Of a DNA stretch of 64,000 nt, positions 33,591 to 43,930 are shown in pieces. The notes below the pieces were generated by a model that saw only the letters and a list, made by a program, of their open reading frames with translations, was not told the origin of the DNA and searched no databases. This DNA comes from Pseudomonas sp. MWU13-2100 (GTDB lineage: Bacteria > Pseudomonadota > Gammaproteobacteria > Pseudomonadales > Pseudomonadaceae), in the NCBI RefSeq assembly GCF_023242365.1, contig NZ_JALLIX010000013.1:1-64000 (forward strand), in the 5' to 3' direction. Numbering within the stretch: the first letter of the stretch is position 1; each line of letters starts with the position of its first letter. A program made the translations under genes and the position numbers.

Positions 33591-35843
33591 GTGACTATCA
33601 ATCTCGACCAGGCACAGCAAACCTTTATCGTGGAGGCGCGCGAGCTGCTCCAGGATATGGAGTCGTCGTTGCTGCATCTGGAGTCCGTACCCGACGATGC
33701 CGACGCCATCGGTGCGATTTTTCGTGCCGCGCACACCATCAAGGGCTCTGCCGGACTCTTTGGGCTCAGCCCTATTGTCGGCTTTACCCACATTGTCGAG
33801 GATGTGCTGGACCGGTTACGCGATGGCGCCATCGAAGTCGATGGCGAATTGATCGCCCTGCTGCTCAAAAGCGCCGACCATATGTTGGAGCTGGTTGAAG
33901 TCGTGGCCGGTGCCGGTGAAGCGTTGAGTGACCTCGCCTTGGAGCGTGAAGCGGTGCTGCGTCGGGGATTGCTGAACTATCAGGCTGCGCAGGCTGCATC
34001 CGTAGTGCCCGCGCTGCTCGATATCCCCATGGCCCAACCGGTGGCCGGGCAGGACTCTGGCGGTTCCGGTTATTGGCACATTTCCCTGCGTTTCGGGCCG
34101 GACGTGTTTCGCAACGGCATGGATCCGCTGTCCTTTCTTCGCTATCTGAATACCCTGGGTGAGATCGTCCATGTGGTCACCCTCGCCGATACCCTGCCCG
34201 CTCTGGAGCAGTTCGACGCCGAGAGCTGCCACCTGGGGTTCGAGATCGATCTGGATTCCGACGCCAGCCGTGAAACCATTGCCGAAGCGTTCGATTTTGT
34301 GCGTGACGACTGCCAGATTCATATCCTGGCGCCCCACAGTCGCCTGGAAGAGTACCTGCGACTGATCGAGGCGTTGCCCGAAGAGCCTGCGCGATTGGGG
34401 GAAATCCTTACCCGATGTGGGGCGCTGACAGCCCAGGAGTTGGAGGACGGTTTGCGCACCCAGCGCGAGAGCGCCGAGTCGGCCGGGATGCCGGCCATGC
34501 CACTGGGCGAAATCCTGATTGAACAACGCGTGGTCGAGCCGGCAGTGGTGCAGTCCGCCCTGGAGAAACAGAGCCGTCAACGCGAGCCCCAGGCGACGGC
34601 TGTCGAAGCCCGCTTTGTCCGGGTCAATGCCGACAAGCTGGACGAATTGATCAATCTGGTGGGCGAGTTGGTCATCGCCAGCGCCGGGGCCAATCTACTG
34701 GCGCGCAGCAGCTCGAGCGGGCCGTTGCAGGAGTCCACCTCGGTGGTGTCGGGACTGGTGGAGGAAATCCTCGACGGTGCGCTGCACCTGCGCATGATCC
34801 CCATCGGCGATACGTTCAACCGCTTTCGCCGTGTGGTGCGAGATGTCAGCCAGGAATTGGGCAAGGATATCGAACTACTGATCAGCGGTGCCGACACCGA
34901 ACTGGACAAGACCGTGGTGGAGAAAATCGGCGACCCGCTGATGCACCTGCTGCGCAACGCGATGGATCACGGCATCGAATCCCCGTCGGTACGCGAGGCT
35001 GCCGGCAAGTCTGCCAAAGGCCGACTGCAACTCAACGCCTTTCATGACTCGGGCAGCATTGTGCTGGAGATTGCCGACGATGGTGCCGGCCTCAATCGTG
35101 ATCGGATTCTACAAAAAGCCATCGAGCGCGGCCTGGTTCCCACCGCGTCGAACCTGACCGACCAGGAAATCTACAACCTGATTTTCGAACCGGGTTTTTC
35201 CACCGCCGAGGCGGTGACCAACCTGTCCGGACGCGGCGTGGGCATGGATGTGGTCAAACGCAATATCACGCTCTTGCGGGGCACCGTCGATCTGGATAGC
35301 CAACCCGGCCAAGGCACGATCATCCGTATCCGCCTGCCGTTGACCCTGGCGATCATCAACGGGTTCCTGGTGGGCATCGGCCAGATCCACTACGTGATAC
35401 CGCTGGAAATGGTCCAGGAATGCATTGAGTTGAGTGCCTTGCAGCGTCAGGACATGTCGGGAAACAACTACCTGGACCTGCGCGGCGAAATCCTGCCGCT
35501 GGTGCGTTTGCGCGACCACTTCGGGCATGCGGGGCAGAGCGTTCGCCGTGAGAACGTGGTGGTGGTCCGGTGTGCCGAGCAAAAGGCCGGGCTGGTGGTC
35601 GATGACCTGCTGGGCGAATTCCAGACCGTCATCAAACCCCTTGGCAAGCTGTTCAATGCACTGCGCGGCATCAGTGGTTCAACCATCCTGGGCAGCGGTG
35701 AGGTTGCGCTGATTCTCGATGTTCCATCGTTGTTGATGGAGCTGGTCCAGCGTGAAACCCGGCAGGCCGCTGTTTATTCCTTGACCGATAGCAAATCTGG
35801 CAACTCAGCCAACCACACCGCACATGGAGGGGCTCTTCAATGA
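33591..35843 (+). CDS. cheA: CheA hybrid-type chemotaxis histidine kinase
   Basis: A 750-residue CheA. The HPt domain has the phosphoryl His48 in [17 protein letters not shown]2-like region (about 150-270) and a linker follow, then the dimerization region beginning [17 protein letters not shown]. The ATPase has N box [29 protein letters not shown] and the G2 box [14 protein letters not shown]. The C-terminal CheW-like domain has [12 protein letters not shown] and [11 protein letters not shown]. No receiver is attached, unlike some alternative-system CheAs. It would phosphorylate the operon's CheY and CheB. The stop overlaps the receptor gene start (ATGA). Confidence 0.95.
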   Translation: MTINLDQAQQTFIVEARELLQDMESSLLHLESVPDDADAIGAIFRAAHTIKGSAGLFGLSPIVGFTHIVEDVLDRLRDGAIEVDGELIALLLKSADHMLELVEVVAGAGEALSDLALEREAVLRRGLLNYQAAQAASVVPALLDIPMAQPVAGQDSGGSGYWHISLRFGPDVFRNGMDPLSFLRYLNTLGEIVHVVTLADTLPALEQFDAESCHLGFEIDLDSDASRETIAEAFDFVRDDCQIHILAPHSRLEEYLRLIEALPEEPARLGEILTRCGALTAQELEDGLRTQRESAESAGMPAMPLGEILIEQRVVEPAVVQSALEKQSRQREPQATAVEARFVRVNADKLDELINLVGELVIASAGANLLARSSSSGPLQESTSVVSGLVEEILDGALHLRMIPIGDTFNRFRRVVRDVSQELGKDIELLISGADTELDKTVVEKIGDPLMHLLRNAMDHGIESPSVREAAGKSAKGRLQLNAFHDSGSIVLEIADDGAGLNRDRILQKAIERGLVPTASNLTDQEIYNLIFEPGFSTAEAVTNLSGRGVGMDVVKRNITLLRGTVDLDSQPGQGTIIRIRLPLTLAIINGFLVGIGQIHYVIPLEMVQECIELSALQRQDMSGNNYLDLRGEILPLVRLRDHFGHAGQSVRRENVVVVRCAEQKAGLVVDDLLGEFQTVIKPLGKLFNALRGISGSTILGSGEVALILDVPSLLMELVQRETRQAAVYSLTDSKSGNSANHTAHGGALQ

Positions 35844-37501
35844 AATGGTTCTACGATCTGAGAATAGCAACCAAGCTCATCACTTCGTTTCTGGTGGTGT
35901 TGGCGCTGACGGCGGTGATGGGCGTATTCGCCGTCATTCAGCTGGGCCAGGTCAACCAGACGGCCACCGACATGCGCGAGAACTGGTTGCCTTCCGTGCG
36001 CCTGTCCTCGGGCATTCGTTTTTTTGTCGCCAACTACCGGGTCAAGGAGATCCGCTATCTGTTGGCCGAAGACTCGAAGGAACAGGCTCAGTATGAACAG
36101 GAAGTTGCCGATGCCCGCAAGGATGTCGACACCCGCATTGTCCGCTATGAAAAGGAGGGGTTGATCTCCAGCCCCACGGAACAAGCGCTGTTCGATACCT
36201 TCAAGAGCGACTGGGAGAGCTATCTCGTTATCAGCAAGAAGCTGCTCTCCGAGTCCCGGCAAGGGACAAGGGAACAAGCGATGATCATCCTCAAGGGGGA
36301 CTCGAAGCGAACCTTTGACGGTATTGCTGACGATTTGCTGAAAATGATCGAACTCAACGATGCCGGTGCGACGGCTGCCAATCAACGCGGTAACGAGATC
36401 TACGCCAACGGACGGATGTCGATCATGGCCGCGATAATCGTCGCCCTGCTGGTGGGCATTGCCCTGGCGTTGTTCATTTCTCGGGCCATCGCCAATCCGC
36501 TGAAAATAGCGGCCGGGGTTGCCACTCAGTTGGCGGAGGGCAATCTGTCGGTAAGCATCGAGTCGGGCTCCAAGGACGAGACCGGTCAGGTGCTCACGGC
36601 GATGCAGGCCATGGTCGGCAAGCTCTCGCAGATCATCGGTGACGTCCGCACGGCCGCCGACAGCCTGGCCAGCGCTTCCGAGGAGGTCAGCGCCACGGCC
36701 CAGTCCATGAGCCAGGCCACCAGCGAGCAGGCGGCCAGTGTCGAAGAGACCAGTGCCTCCATCGAGCAGATGAGCGCCAGCATCAACCAGAATACTGAAA
36801 ACGCCAAGATCACCGACAGCATGGCGAGCAAGGCGGCGAAGGAAGCCACCGATGGTGGCGACTCCGTGCAGCAGACCGTCCAGGCCATGAAAAAAATCGC
36901 CCAGCGCATCAGCATCATCGATGACATTGCCTACCAGACCAACCTGCTGGCCTTGAACGCGGCCATTGAAGCGGCGCGGGCCGGCGAGCATGGCAAGGGC
37001 TTCGCGGTGGTCGCGGCGGAAGTACGCAAACTGGCCGAGCGCAGCCAAGTGGCCGCGCAGGAGATCGGTGAGCTGTCCACCAGCAGCGTCGAAATGGCCG
37101 AACGGGCCGGGCGCTTGCTGGACGAAATGGTGCCCTCGATCAACAAGACCTCCGATCTGGTCCAGGAAATCACCGCGGCCTCCGAAGAACAGGCGGCCGG
37201 CGTGGCGCAGATCAACACTGCGATGAACCAGCTCAACCAGGTTACCCAGCAAAATGCCTCGAGCAGCGAGGAGTTGGCCGCCACTGCCGAAGAGATGAGC
37301 AGCCAGGCCGAACAGTTGCAGCAGGCAATGAGCTTTTTCACGCTGGAGGCGGCGAACAGCGCGATCGTGAATGTACCACAAGGCAAGTCACGTCCGACCG
37401 GCGGCGCGGCACGGACGCTGGTGCGGACTCCGCAGTCGGCGTTGAACAGGAGCTTCGCCCAGGCCGTCGGTCCTGACGAAAGCGAATTCACCCGGTTCTG
37501 A
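35840..37501 (+). CDS. Methyl-accepting chemotaxis protein with 4HB sensor domain
   Basis: A 553-residue receptor. TM1 is at about 8-30, then a periplasmic four-helix-bundle domain (about 31-190), TM2 at about 193-215 ([20 protein letters not shown]), HAMP and the MA signalling domain with [19 protein letters not shown]. The C-terminus ends SEFTRF and has no clear aromatic-type pentapeptide tether, so CheR/CheB access may be direct. It is coupled to cheA by a four-base overlap and is likely the main input to this array. The ligand is unknown. Confidence 0.92.
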   Translation: MKWFYDLRIATKLITSFLVVLALTAVMGVFAVIQLGQVNQTATDMRENWLPSVRLSSGIRFFVANYRVKEIRYLLAEDSKEQAQYEQEVADARKDVDTRIVRYEKEGLISSPTEQALFDTFKSDWESYLVISKKLLSESRQGTREQAMIILKGDSKRTFDGIADDLLKMIELNDAGATAANQRGNEIYANGRMSIMAAIIVALLVGIALALFISRAIANPLKIAAGVATQLAEGNLSVSIESGSKDETGQVLTAMQAMVGKLSQIIGDVRTAADSLASASEEVSATAQSMSQATSEQAASVEETSASIEQMSASINQNTENAKITDSMASKAAKEATDGGDSVQQTVQAMKKIAQRISIIDDIAYQTNLLALNAAIEAARAGEHGKGFAVVAAEVRKLAERSQVAAQEIGELSTSSVEMAERAGRLLDEMVPSINKTSDLVQEITAASEEQAAGVAQINTAMNQLNQVTQQNASSSEELAATAEEMSSQAEQLQQAMSFFTLEAANSAIVNVPQGKSRPTGGAARTLVRTPQSALNRSFAQAVGPDESEFTRF

Positions 37502-37542
37502 TCGACGCCTGGACGCGGGCCCTTTTCATGCAGGAGAGCAAT

Positions 37543-38076
37543 ATGGGCGCATTAACGACAACCCGACAGGCGGCCGTGGTTCACATGCAGGAGGCGCAGT
37601 ACCTGACGTTCCTGCTGGCCGGTGAAATGTTCGCCATCGGTATTTTGGGGATCAAGGAAATCATCGAGTACGGCCATGTCACGCCAGTGCCGATGATGCC
37701 CGCCTTCGTGCGTGGCGTGATCAATCTGCGCGGTGCCGTGGTGCCGGTGGTGGACCTGGGGGCGCGTTTCGGGCAGCAGTGTTCGACGGTGACCCGGCGT
37801 AGCTGCGTGGTGATCATCGAAGCCAATGCGGATGACCGCCAGGCCCAAGATATCGGTTTGCTGGTCGACACCGTGTCCGAGGTGCTGGAAATCCCGGCGG
37901 CCGAGATTGAGCCACCGCCGAGTTTCGGTGCGCGGATTCGCGCAGATTTCATCAGCGGCATGGCCAAGGTCGAAGGTAAGTTTGTCATTGTCCTGCAGGT
38001 TGATCGGGTGTTGTCCGTGGATGAGATGTCGCAACTGGCGGAGGTCGGTGACAGCCATCCACGGCAGGTGCAGTAA
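37543..38076 (+). CDS. cheW: CheW coupling protein
   Basis: A 177-residue CheW (FLLAGEMFAIGILGIKEIIE, PAFVRGVINLRGAVVPVVDL, GLLVDTVSEVLEIP). It couples the receptors to CheA. ATG 37543 is preferred over an in-frame ATG 15 bases upstream because AGGAG sits seven bases before it. It lies 41 bases after the receptor gene and 22 before cheR. Confidence 0.95.
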   Translation: MGALTTTRQAAVVHMQEAQYLTFLLAGEMFAIGILGIKEIIEYGHVTPVPMMPAFVRGVINLRGAVVPVVDLGARFGQQCSTVTRRSCVVIIEANADDRQAQDIGLLVDTVSEVLEIPAAEIEPPPSFGARIRADFISGMAKVEGKFVIVLQVDRVLSVDEMSQLAEVGDSHPRQVQ

Positions 38077-38098
38077 GTGACCAACAAGGAGCTTCAGG

Positions 38099-38905
38099 TT
38101 GAACGGCATCAAGCTCGAGGATCGCGAATTCACCCAGTTCCAGGGCTGGCTCTACGGTGTGTCAGGCATCAACCTGTCACCCGCGAAAAAGGCCCTGGTC
38201 GCCGGGCGTCTGTTCAAGCGCCTCAAGCACCACGAGCTGGAGAGTTATGGTGCCTATTTCAAGCTGATCATGGGCAAGGAGAACACTGGCGAGCTACAGG
38301 TGGCCCTCGACCTGTTGACTACCAATGAGACGTACTTCTTCCGTGAACCCAAGCACTTCGACTTTCTGCGCCAACAGGTGTTACCCCGCGCGGCGCCAGG
38401 AAAGACCTTCCGGGTCTGGAGCGCGGCCAGTTCGTCGGGCGAAGAGCCCTACAGCCTGGCCATGACCCTGGCCGAGGGCCTGGGCAGTACACCCTGGGAG
38501 GTGGTCGGCTCGGATATCAGCACCCAGGTGCTGGCCAAGGCCCGCAGCGGGCACTACCCGATGGAACGGGCGAGCAACCTGCCGCCAGCCTTGTTGAACC
38601 GCTATTGCCTCAAGGGCATCGGCCAGCAGGCCGGCACTTTCCTGATCGACAAGGCCCTGCGCCAGCGGGTGAGTTTCATCCAGGTCAACCTGAACGACAA
38701 CCTGCCGCAATTGGGCGAGTTCGAAATCATTTTCCTGCGCAACGTGATGATCTACTTCGATCAGGAGACCAAGCGCAAAGTGGTCAACCGTCTCTTGCCG
38801 TTTCTCAGGCGCGGCGGCTACTTCATCATCAGCCACTCGGAAAGCCTGCACGGCGTCAGCGACGCGTTCAAGCTGGTGGCTCCTTCCATCTATCAGAAGC
38901 CATGA
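38099..38905 (+). CDS. cheR: CheR receptor methyltransferase
   Basis: A 268-residue SAM-dependent glutamate methyltransferase. An N-terminal helical domain contacts receptors. LLTTNETYFFREPKHFDFL and the SAM loop VWSAASSSGEEPYSLAM follow, then FLRNVMIYFDQETK. The start is TTG with AAGGAG eight bases upstream; there is no better ATG. The stop overlaps cheD. Confidence 0.95.
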   Translation: MNGIKLEDREFTQFQGWLYGVSGINLSPAKKALVAGRLFKRLKHHELESYGAYFKLIMGKENTGELQVALDLLTTNETYFFREPKHFDFLRQQVLPRAAPGKTFRVWSAASSSGEEPYSLAMTLAEGLGSTPWEVVGSDISTQVLAKARSGHYPMERASNLPPALLNRYCLKGIGQQAGTFLIDKALRQRVSFIQVNLNDNLPQLGEFEIIFLRNVMIYFDQETKRKVVNRLLPFLRRGGYFIISHSESLHGVSDAFKLVAPSIYQKP

Positions 38906-39438
38906 AGGTCACCATTGCCATGGACGTCGAGGAAATCTACCTGGCTCCCGGAAGCCTGTGCTTTCGCAACAGTCCCACCCGGATCCATACCCTGCTGGGG
39001 TCTTGTGTTTCCATGATTGTCTGGCATCCGGTACGCAAGCTGGGCGGGATATCCCATTGCCTGCTGCCAGGCCGTCGACGGCGCGGCGTGGCGCTGGACG
39101 GCAGCTATATCGACGAAGCCTTCGAGTGGTTGATGCGCAACATTCAGGGCTATCAGAGCGAGGCCAGCGAGTATCAACTGAAGTTGTTCGGCGGCGGTGA
39201 GATGTTTCCCGGACAGTCGCGCGATTATCCCGCGGGTGATGTCGCCGGTCTGAACCGCGCGGCCGTCACCACCATCGCGGCGCGTCTGCGGTTGTCGCCG
39301 TGTGCCATGGACCTGGGGGGGACCGGACATCGCAGCTTGATTTTCGACACCCGCAGCGGTGATGTCTGGGTCCGGCATCTCTCTTTGCAGGCGGCGGAGG
39401 GCAACCATGAAAAAAATAAGCGTTCTGCTGGTCGATGA
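38902..39438 (+). CDS. cheD: CheD receptor glutamine deamidase
   Basis: A 178-residue CheD with catalytic Cys in [13 protein letters not shown] and His in GISHCLLPG. It deamidates receptor glutamines to create methylation sites. The ATG overlaps the cheR stop by four bases, and the 3' end overlaps cheB by 32 bases. The C-terminus is slightly long because of that overlap. Confidence 0.93.
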   Translation: MKVTIAMDVEEIYLAPGSLCFRNSPTRIHTLLGSCVSMIVWHPVRKLGGISHCLLPGRRRRGVALDGSYIDEAFEWLMRNIQGYQSEASEYQLKLFGGGEMFPGQSRDYPAGDVAGLNRAAVTTIAARLRLSPCAMDLGGTGHRSLIFDTRSGDVWVRHLSLQAAEGNHEKNKRSAGR

Positions 39439-40474
39439 CTCCGCCGTGGTCCGCCAAGTGCTGATGGCGATTCTCGGCCAGGCACCGGATATCGAAGTGA
39501 CGGTCGCCGCCGACCCGATCTTCGCCATGGATAAAATGGCCAAGGCCTGGCCGGACGTGATTGTGCTGGACGTGGAAATGCCACGCATGGATGGCATCAC
39601 CTTCCTGAAAAAAATCATGACCGAGCGGCCCACCCCGGTCGTCATCTGCTCCTCGCTGACCGAACGCGGCGCCGAGACCACCTTGCAGGCGCTCGCGGCC
39701 GGGGCTGTGGATATCATCACCAAGCCCCAGGGCGGTGTTAAGCACTTCCTGCTCGAGTCCGCCGCTCATCTGCTGGCTGCCGTTCGTGGCGCTGCCGGTG
39801 CCAATGTCAGGAATCTTGCCCCGCGTGCGGCCGCGCCACGTCTTGAGGTGGCCAGTAAGCTGAGCGCCGATGCGATGTTGTCGGCGGCCGGCAGCCAGGC
39901 GATGGCCCAGACAACCGAGCGTATCGTCGCCATTGGCACCTCCACGGGCGGGACTCAGGCGCTGGAAGCGTTGCTTACCGTGTTGCCGAGAGTCTGCCCG
40001 GGGATCGTTATCGTTCAGCATATGCCGGAGAAATTCACCGCCTCCTTTGCCCAGCGCCTCAATGGGTTGTCGCAGATTGAAGTCCGTGAGGCACAAAACA
40101 ATGATCGGGTGTTGCCCGGTCTGGCCCTGATCGCCCCGGGCGGCAAGCATATGATGCTGGTGCGTAACGGCGCCTACTATCATGTGCAGGTGACGGACGG
40201 CCCGTTGGTCAATCGCCATCGGCCGTCGGTGGATGTGCTCTTTCGTTCGGTGGCCAAGTTCGCCGGGAAGAACGCTACCGGCATCATCATGACCGGCATG
40301 GGCGACGATGGCGCCCGTGGCCTCAAGGAAATGGCCGATGCCGGTGCCGCGACCGTGGCCCAGGACGAGGCCAGTTGCGTGGTGTTCGGCATGCCCAAGG
40401 AAGCCATCAAGCTGGGCGCCGCCAAACGCGTCCTGCCCTTGCAGGACATGCATCTGGCAGTACTGGGCAAGTAG
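39407..40474 (+). CDS. cheB: CheB receptor methylesterase/deamidase
   Basis: A 355-residue protein. The receiver (D10/D11, phospho-acceptor D55 in [14 protein letters not shown]105 region ITKPQGG) is linked to a methylesterase domain with Ser in [11 protein letters not shown], His in [12 protein letters not shown] and Asp in [12 protein letters not shown]. It removes methyl groups for adaptation. A GGAGG site precedes the ATG. It closes the operon; a 187-base gap follows. Confidence 0.95.
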   Translation: MKKISVLLVDDSAVVRQVLMAILGQAPDIEVTVAADPIFAMDKMAKAWPDVIVLDVEMPRMDGITFLKKIMTERPTPVVICSSLTERGAETTLQALAAGAVDIITKPQGGVKHFLLESAAHLLAAVRGAAGANVRNLAPRAAAPRLEVASKLSADAMLSAAGSQAMAQTTERIVAIGTSTGGTQALEALLTVLPRVCPGIVIVQHMPEKFTASFAQRLNGLSQIEVREAQNNDRVLPGLALIAPGGKHMMLVRNGAYYHVQVTDGPLVNRHRPSVDVLFRSVAKFAGKNATGIIMTGMGDDGARGLKEMADAGAATVAQDEASCVVFGMPKEAIKLGAAKRVLPLQDMHLAVLGK

Positions 40475-40661
40475 CCTGTGTTCACTCCGGTTGCAGTTTT
40501 CCTCCTGGGAATCCTTCCCAAGCAGCACATTTTCAATCCGGGCGCCTCAATCATTGCGCTATGTCAGGAGTCATTCAGGACTCGGCTGTATGATGTTGCG
40601 CAATATTTGGTAATACAATCTTCGATCCGTTTCACCGGCCAGCCGCCTCCAGGATAAAACC

Positions 40662-41717
40662 ATGTCCGACCCGCAGCCCTTGACTCCCCTGGAACCGGAA
40701 AAGCCTTCCGCCTCACTGGGCGAACAAGCCCGCTCGATGGGCCTGCGAGCCAATCGTTTCGTCGCCCTCACGGGACTGCAGGGCAAAGGTCTGGCGCTGC
40801 TGGTCGGGCTGCTGGCGTTTGTCTGGATCGCCGGTGGCATCTACAAGGTCCAGCCCGACGAGCAAGGTATCGTCCTGCGCTTCGGCAAATGGGTCGATAC
40901 CACCGAGGCCGGTTTGCACTACCACCTGCCCTTCCCCATCGAAACGGTGCTGCTGCCCAAGGTCACCACGGTCAACCAGCTGCAACTGGGGCATGGCCCC
41001 ACGCTCGGCCTGAACGACAGCAGCCTGTCCCGCGACAAGCAGATGCTTACCGGCGACGAGAATATCGTCGAGGCCGATTGCGCGGTGTTCTGGCGCATCA
41101 AGGACGCCGGGCAGTTTCTGTTCAGCATAGATAAGCCCGAATTCGCCATCAAGCTGGCCGCCGAAAGTGCTCTGCGCGAAGTCATCGGGCGTACGCCGAT
41201 CCAGGCGGCCCTGTCGGACAAGCGCCAGGAGATCGCCGAGGAAACCAAGACCTTGTTGCAAGGCCTGCTCGACGATGAAAAGGCCGGCGTACTGATTACC
41301 CAGATCCAGTTGCAGCGCGTCGATCCGCCACCGGCGGTGATCGACGCCTTCAACGATGTGCAGCGGGCCCGGGCCGACCAGGAGCGCGCGCGCAACGAGG
41401 CCGAGTCCTACGCCAACGACATTCTTCCGCGGGCCCGAGGCGAAGCGTCGCATATCAATCAGGAGGCCGAAGCCTACAAGGCCCAAGCGGTGAACCTGGC
41501 TGAAGGCGACGCGAAAAGTTTCCTCGCGGTGTACGAAAGTTATGCACAGGCCAAGGAAGTGACCAGCTGGCGCCTATATATGGAAAGTGCCGATGAGGTG
41601 CTGAAAAGAGCTTCCAAGGTGATCATCGATACCTCCGGCAAAGGCGTCTCGGGTGTGGTGCCCTATATGCCGCTGTCGGAACAGGACAAGCGACCGGCCA
41701 AGGAGCAGACCCGATGA
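40662..41717 (+). CDS. HflK-like SPFH-domain membrane protein
   Basis: A 351-residue SPFH (stomatin/prohibitin) protein with one N-terminal TM (about 45-65). The band-7 domain begins VQPDEQGIVLRFGKWVDTTE, and a long charged coiled coil (ARADQERARNEAESYANDIL) follows. It resembles HflK, the periplasmic partner of FtsH, but the canonical hflKC lies by hflX/purA in pseudomonads, so this is probably a paralogous pair. It overlaps the HflC-like gene by four bases (ATGA). Confidence 0.8.
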   Translation: MSDPQPLTPLEPEKPSASLGEQARSMGLRANRFVALTGLQGKGLALLVGLLAFVWIAGGIYKVQPDEQGIVLRFGKWVDTTEAGLHYHLPFPIETVLLPKVTTVNQLQLGHGPTLGLNDSSLSRDKQMLTGDENIVEADCAVFWRIKDAGQFLFSIDKPEFAIKLAAESALREVIGRTPIQAALSDKRQEIAEETKTLLQGLLDDEKAGVLITQIQLQRVDPPPAVIDAFNDVQRARADQERARNEAESYANDILPRARGEASHINQEAEAYKAQAVNLAEGDAKSFLAVYESYAQAKEVTSWRLYMESADEVLKRASKVIIDTSGKGVSGVVPYMPLSEQDKRPAKEQTR

Positions 41718-42595
41718 AACCACCGATTCGTGCGGCCCTGGTGATCCTGCTGCTGGTTGCCCTGTGGACCCTCGGCGCCTCGCTGTATACCGTCGATGAA
41801 GCCCAGCAGGCTCTGGTGGTCAGGCTCGGGGCGCCGACCGCGCCGGTGCGTACGCCGGGGCTGAAACTCAAGGTGCCGCTGATCGACACCGTGATCTATT
41901 ACGACACCCGCATCCTGACCCTCGCACCGCCTTCCGAGCAGGTGATCCTTGGCGACCAGAAACGCCTGGAAGTGGAAACCTATGCGCGTTATCGCATCGT
42001 CGATCCGCTGCGTTTCTATCAGGCCCTGCGCACGGTCGACCAGGCCAATGCGCAACTGGCCCAGTTGGTCAGCTCGTCGCTGCGCCGCGAGTTGGGGCAG
42101 GTGATGCTCAAGTCGCTGTTGTCCGCCGAGCGGCCGAAAATTGTCGCGCTTATCCAGAACGAGGTGGTGGAGAAGGCCCGGCCCCTGGGTATCGAGGTCA
42201 CTGAAGTACGTTTTCATCGCGCCGACCTGCCGTTCGAAACCAGTCAGGCCATCTATGACCGGATGAAGTCCGAGCGTCAGCGCGAAGCCAAGGAACTGCG
42301 CGCCCAGGGTTTTGAGTGGGCACAACAGATTCAGGCCAACGCCGAGCGCGAACGGGCAGTACTGATCTCCGAAGCGCAGCGACAAAGCCGCATCACTCAT
42401 GGTGAAGCCGATGCCCTGGCGAACCGGATCTCGTCCCAGGCGTTCGACAAGGACCCCGAGTTCTACAAGCTCTACCGCAGCTTGCAGACCTATCGGCAGT
42501 CCTTGTCCGAGTCCGCGCCGACGCTGGTGCTGTCACCGGATACGGCGTTCCTCAAGGACTTCAAAAGTGGCCCGCAGGTGAATGGCCGACCCTGA
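41714..42595 (+). CDS. HflC-like SPFH-domain membrane protein
   Basis: A 293-residue SPFH protein. It has TM1 at about 5-25, VDEAQQALVVRLGAPTAPVR, DQKRLEVETYARYRIVDPLR and FHRADLPFETSQAIYDRMKS with RQREAKELRAQG, all HflC-like. It would form a heteromeric membrane ring with the upstream HflK-like protein and modulate FtsH-type proteolysis. The two are coupled by a four-base overlap. Confidence 0.82.
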   Translation: MKPPIRAALVILLLVALWTLGASLYTVDEAQQALVVRLGAPTAPVRTPGLKLKVPLIDTVIYYDTRILTLAPPSEQVILGDQKRLEVETYARYRIVDPLRFYQALRTVDQANAQLAQLVSSSLRRELGQVMLKSLLSAERPKIVALIQNEVVEKARPLGIEVTEVRFHRADLPFETSQAIYDRMKSERQREAKELRAQGFEWAQQIQANAERERAVLISEAQRQSRITHGEADALANRISSQAFDKDPEFYKLYRSLQTYRQSLSESAPTLVLSPDTAFLKDFKSGPQVNGRP

Positions 42596-42663
42596 CGCCC
42601 TTCGAGGGTCGGTGAACAGGGTTTTTGCCATTTACACACATACGCCAAGAGCCGGAAACAGAC

Positions 42664-43905
42664 ATGATGCCAAGCATTTCAATCCGCTCGAGCCGGTTAA
42701 GGTTGATGGCTGCGGCCGTCGGCCCGGGGCTGGTGGTGATGCTGGCGGATACCGAGGCCGGCAGCGTCATCACTGCCGCGCAGAGTGGCGCGCAATGGGG
42801 CTATCGGCTGCTGTTGCTGCAGTTCCTCATCATTCCCCTGTTGTATACCGCGCAGGAACTCTCGATCCGCCTGGGGTTGGGAACCGGCAAGGGCTTCGGT
42901 GAACTGGTGCGCCAGCGGTTCGGGCGCGGTATTGCGTTGCTGTCCCTGGCGACGCTGGTGCTCAGTTGCTTCGGCGCCCTGGTCACCGAGTTGAGCGGGC
43001 TGGCCGGGGTCGGCGAACTGTTCGGCGTACCCCTTTGGGAAACCGTCGGGGTGCTGGTGGTGCTGATTTTTGCGATGGTCTGTACCGGCTCCTACCATGG
43101 CGTAGAACGCATCGCGATTTGCCTGGGTCTGTTCGGTGTGGCGTTTATCGCCGTGGCCTGGAACGCTCACCCCGATCCCCGGCAGATCGCGGCGCAGTGG
43201 TACCAGATGCCGTTCCACGACAGCTCCTATCTTTACCTGGTGGCTGCCAACCTGGGCACCAGCGTCATGCCGTGGACGGTGTTCTACCAACAGTCGGCAC
43301 TGATCGATAAAGGCCTGGGCGCCCGCCACCTGAAAGCGGCGCGCGTTGAAACCTTGCTCGGCGCGACTCTCTGCCAGATTCTCACGGCGGCCGTGGTGAT
43401 TGCCGCGGCGGCGTGTTTCAACCGCTCCGACGCTTCCTTCACCTTGACCAGTGTGCCGCAACTGGCCGATGCCTTTACCGCTTCCCTGGGCCGGACGGTC
43501 GGGCGCGGGATCTTTGCGATGGGGCTGGCCGGGGGGGCGCTGGTGGCTACCATCGTGGTCTGCCTGACCGTGGCCTGGGGTGTCGGCGAGGCCACCGGTC
43601 GCCGGCATTCGCTGGAGCAGCGTCCCGCCGACGCGCCCTGGTTCTACGCGGCATTCGGTGCCATGTTGCTGGGGGCCGGTGTGCTGGTGGGGTCCGGGGT
43701 CAATCTGGTCGAGTTGTCGATTTTCACCGGTGTGGTCAATGCGCTGTTGCTGCCGGCGGTACTCGGCCTTCTCTATTGGCTGGCCCGTACGCAGTTGACC
43801 GGGGCGTTCAGGTTGCAGGGCTGGTATGCGCGGGTGGTGGGCCTGGTGTTCGGGTTGGCCGCCCTCACGGGCCTGTTCTGTGGTGTGGGAGGATTGTTGA
43901 ATTGA
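42664..43905 (+). CDS. Divergent Nramp-family transporter
   Basis: A 413-residue, roughly 11-TM protein of the Nramp fold. TM1 reads GPGLVVMLADTEAGSVITAA: the metal-binding DPGN motif is DTEAG. The TM6 MPH motif is MPW (GTSVMPWTVFYQQSA). These changes put it with Nramp-related carriers rather than classical Mn/Fe importers, so its ion may differ. ATG 42664 is chosen because the hydrophobic N-terminus starts there; in-frame codons exist back to 42625. It lies 25 bases before a TerC-type gene. Confidence 0.75.
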   Translation: MMPSISIRSSRLRLMAAAVGPGLVVMLADTEAGSVITAAQSGAQWGYRLLLLQFLIIPLLYTAQELSIRLGLGTGKGFGELVRQRFGRGIALLSLATLVLSCFGALVTELSGLAGVGELFGVPLWETVGVLVVLIFAMVCTGSYHGVERIAICLGLFGVAFIAVAWNAHPDPRQIAAQWYQMPFHDSSYLYLVAANLGTSVMPWTVFYQQSALIDKGLGARHLKAARVETLLGATLCQILTAAVVIAAAACFNRSDASFTLTSVPQLADAFTASLGRTVGRGIFAMGLAGGALVATIVVCLTVAWGVGEATGRRHSLEQRPADAPWFYAAFGAMLLGAGVLVGSGVNLVELSIFTGVVNALLLPAVLGLLYWLARTQLTGAFRLQGWYARVVGLVFGLAALTGLFCGVGGLLN

Positions 43906-43930
43906 TGACGATGGTTGCGGGAGTGGCAAG

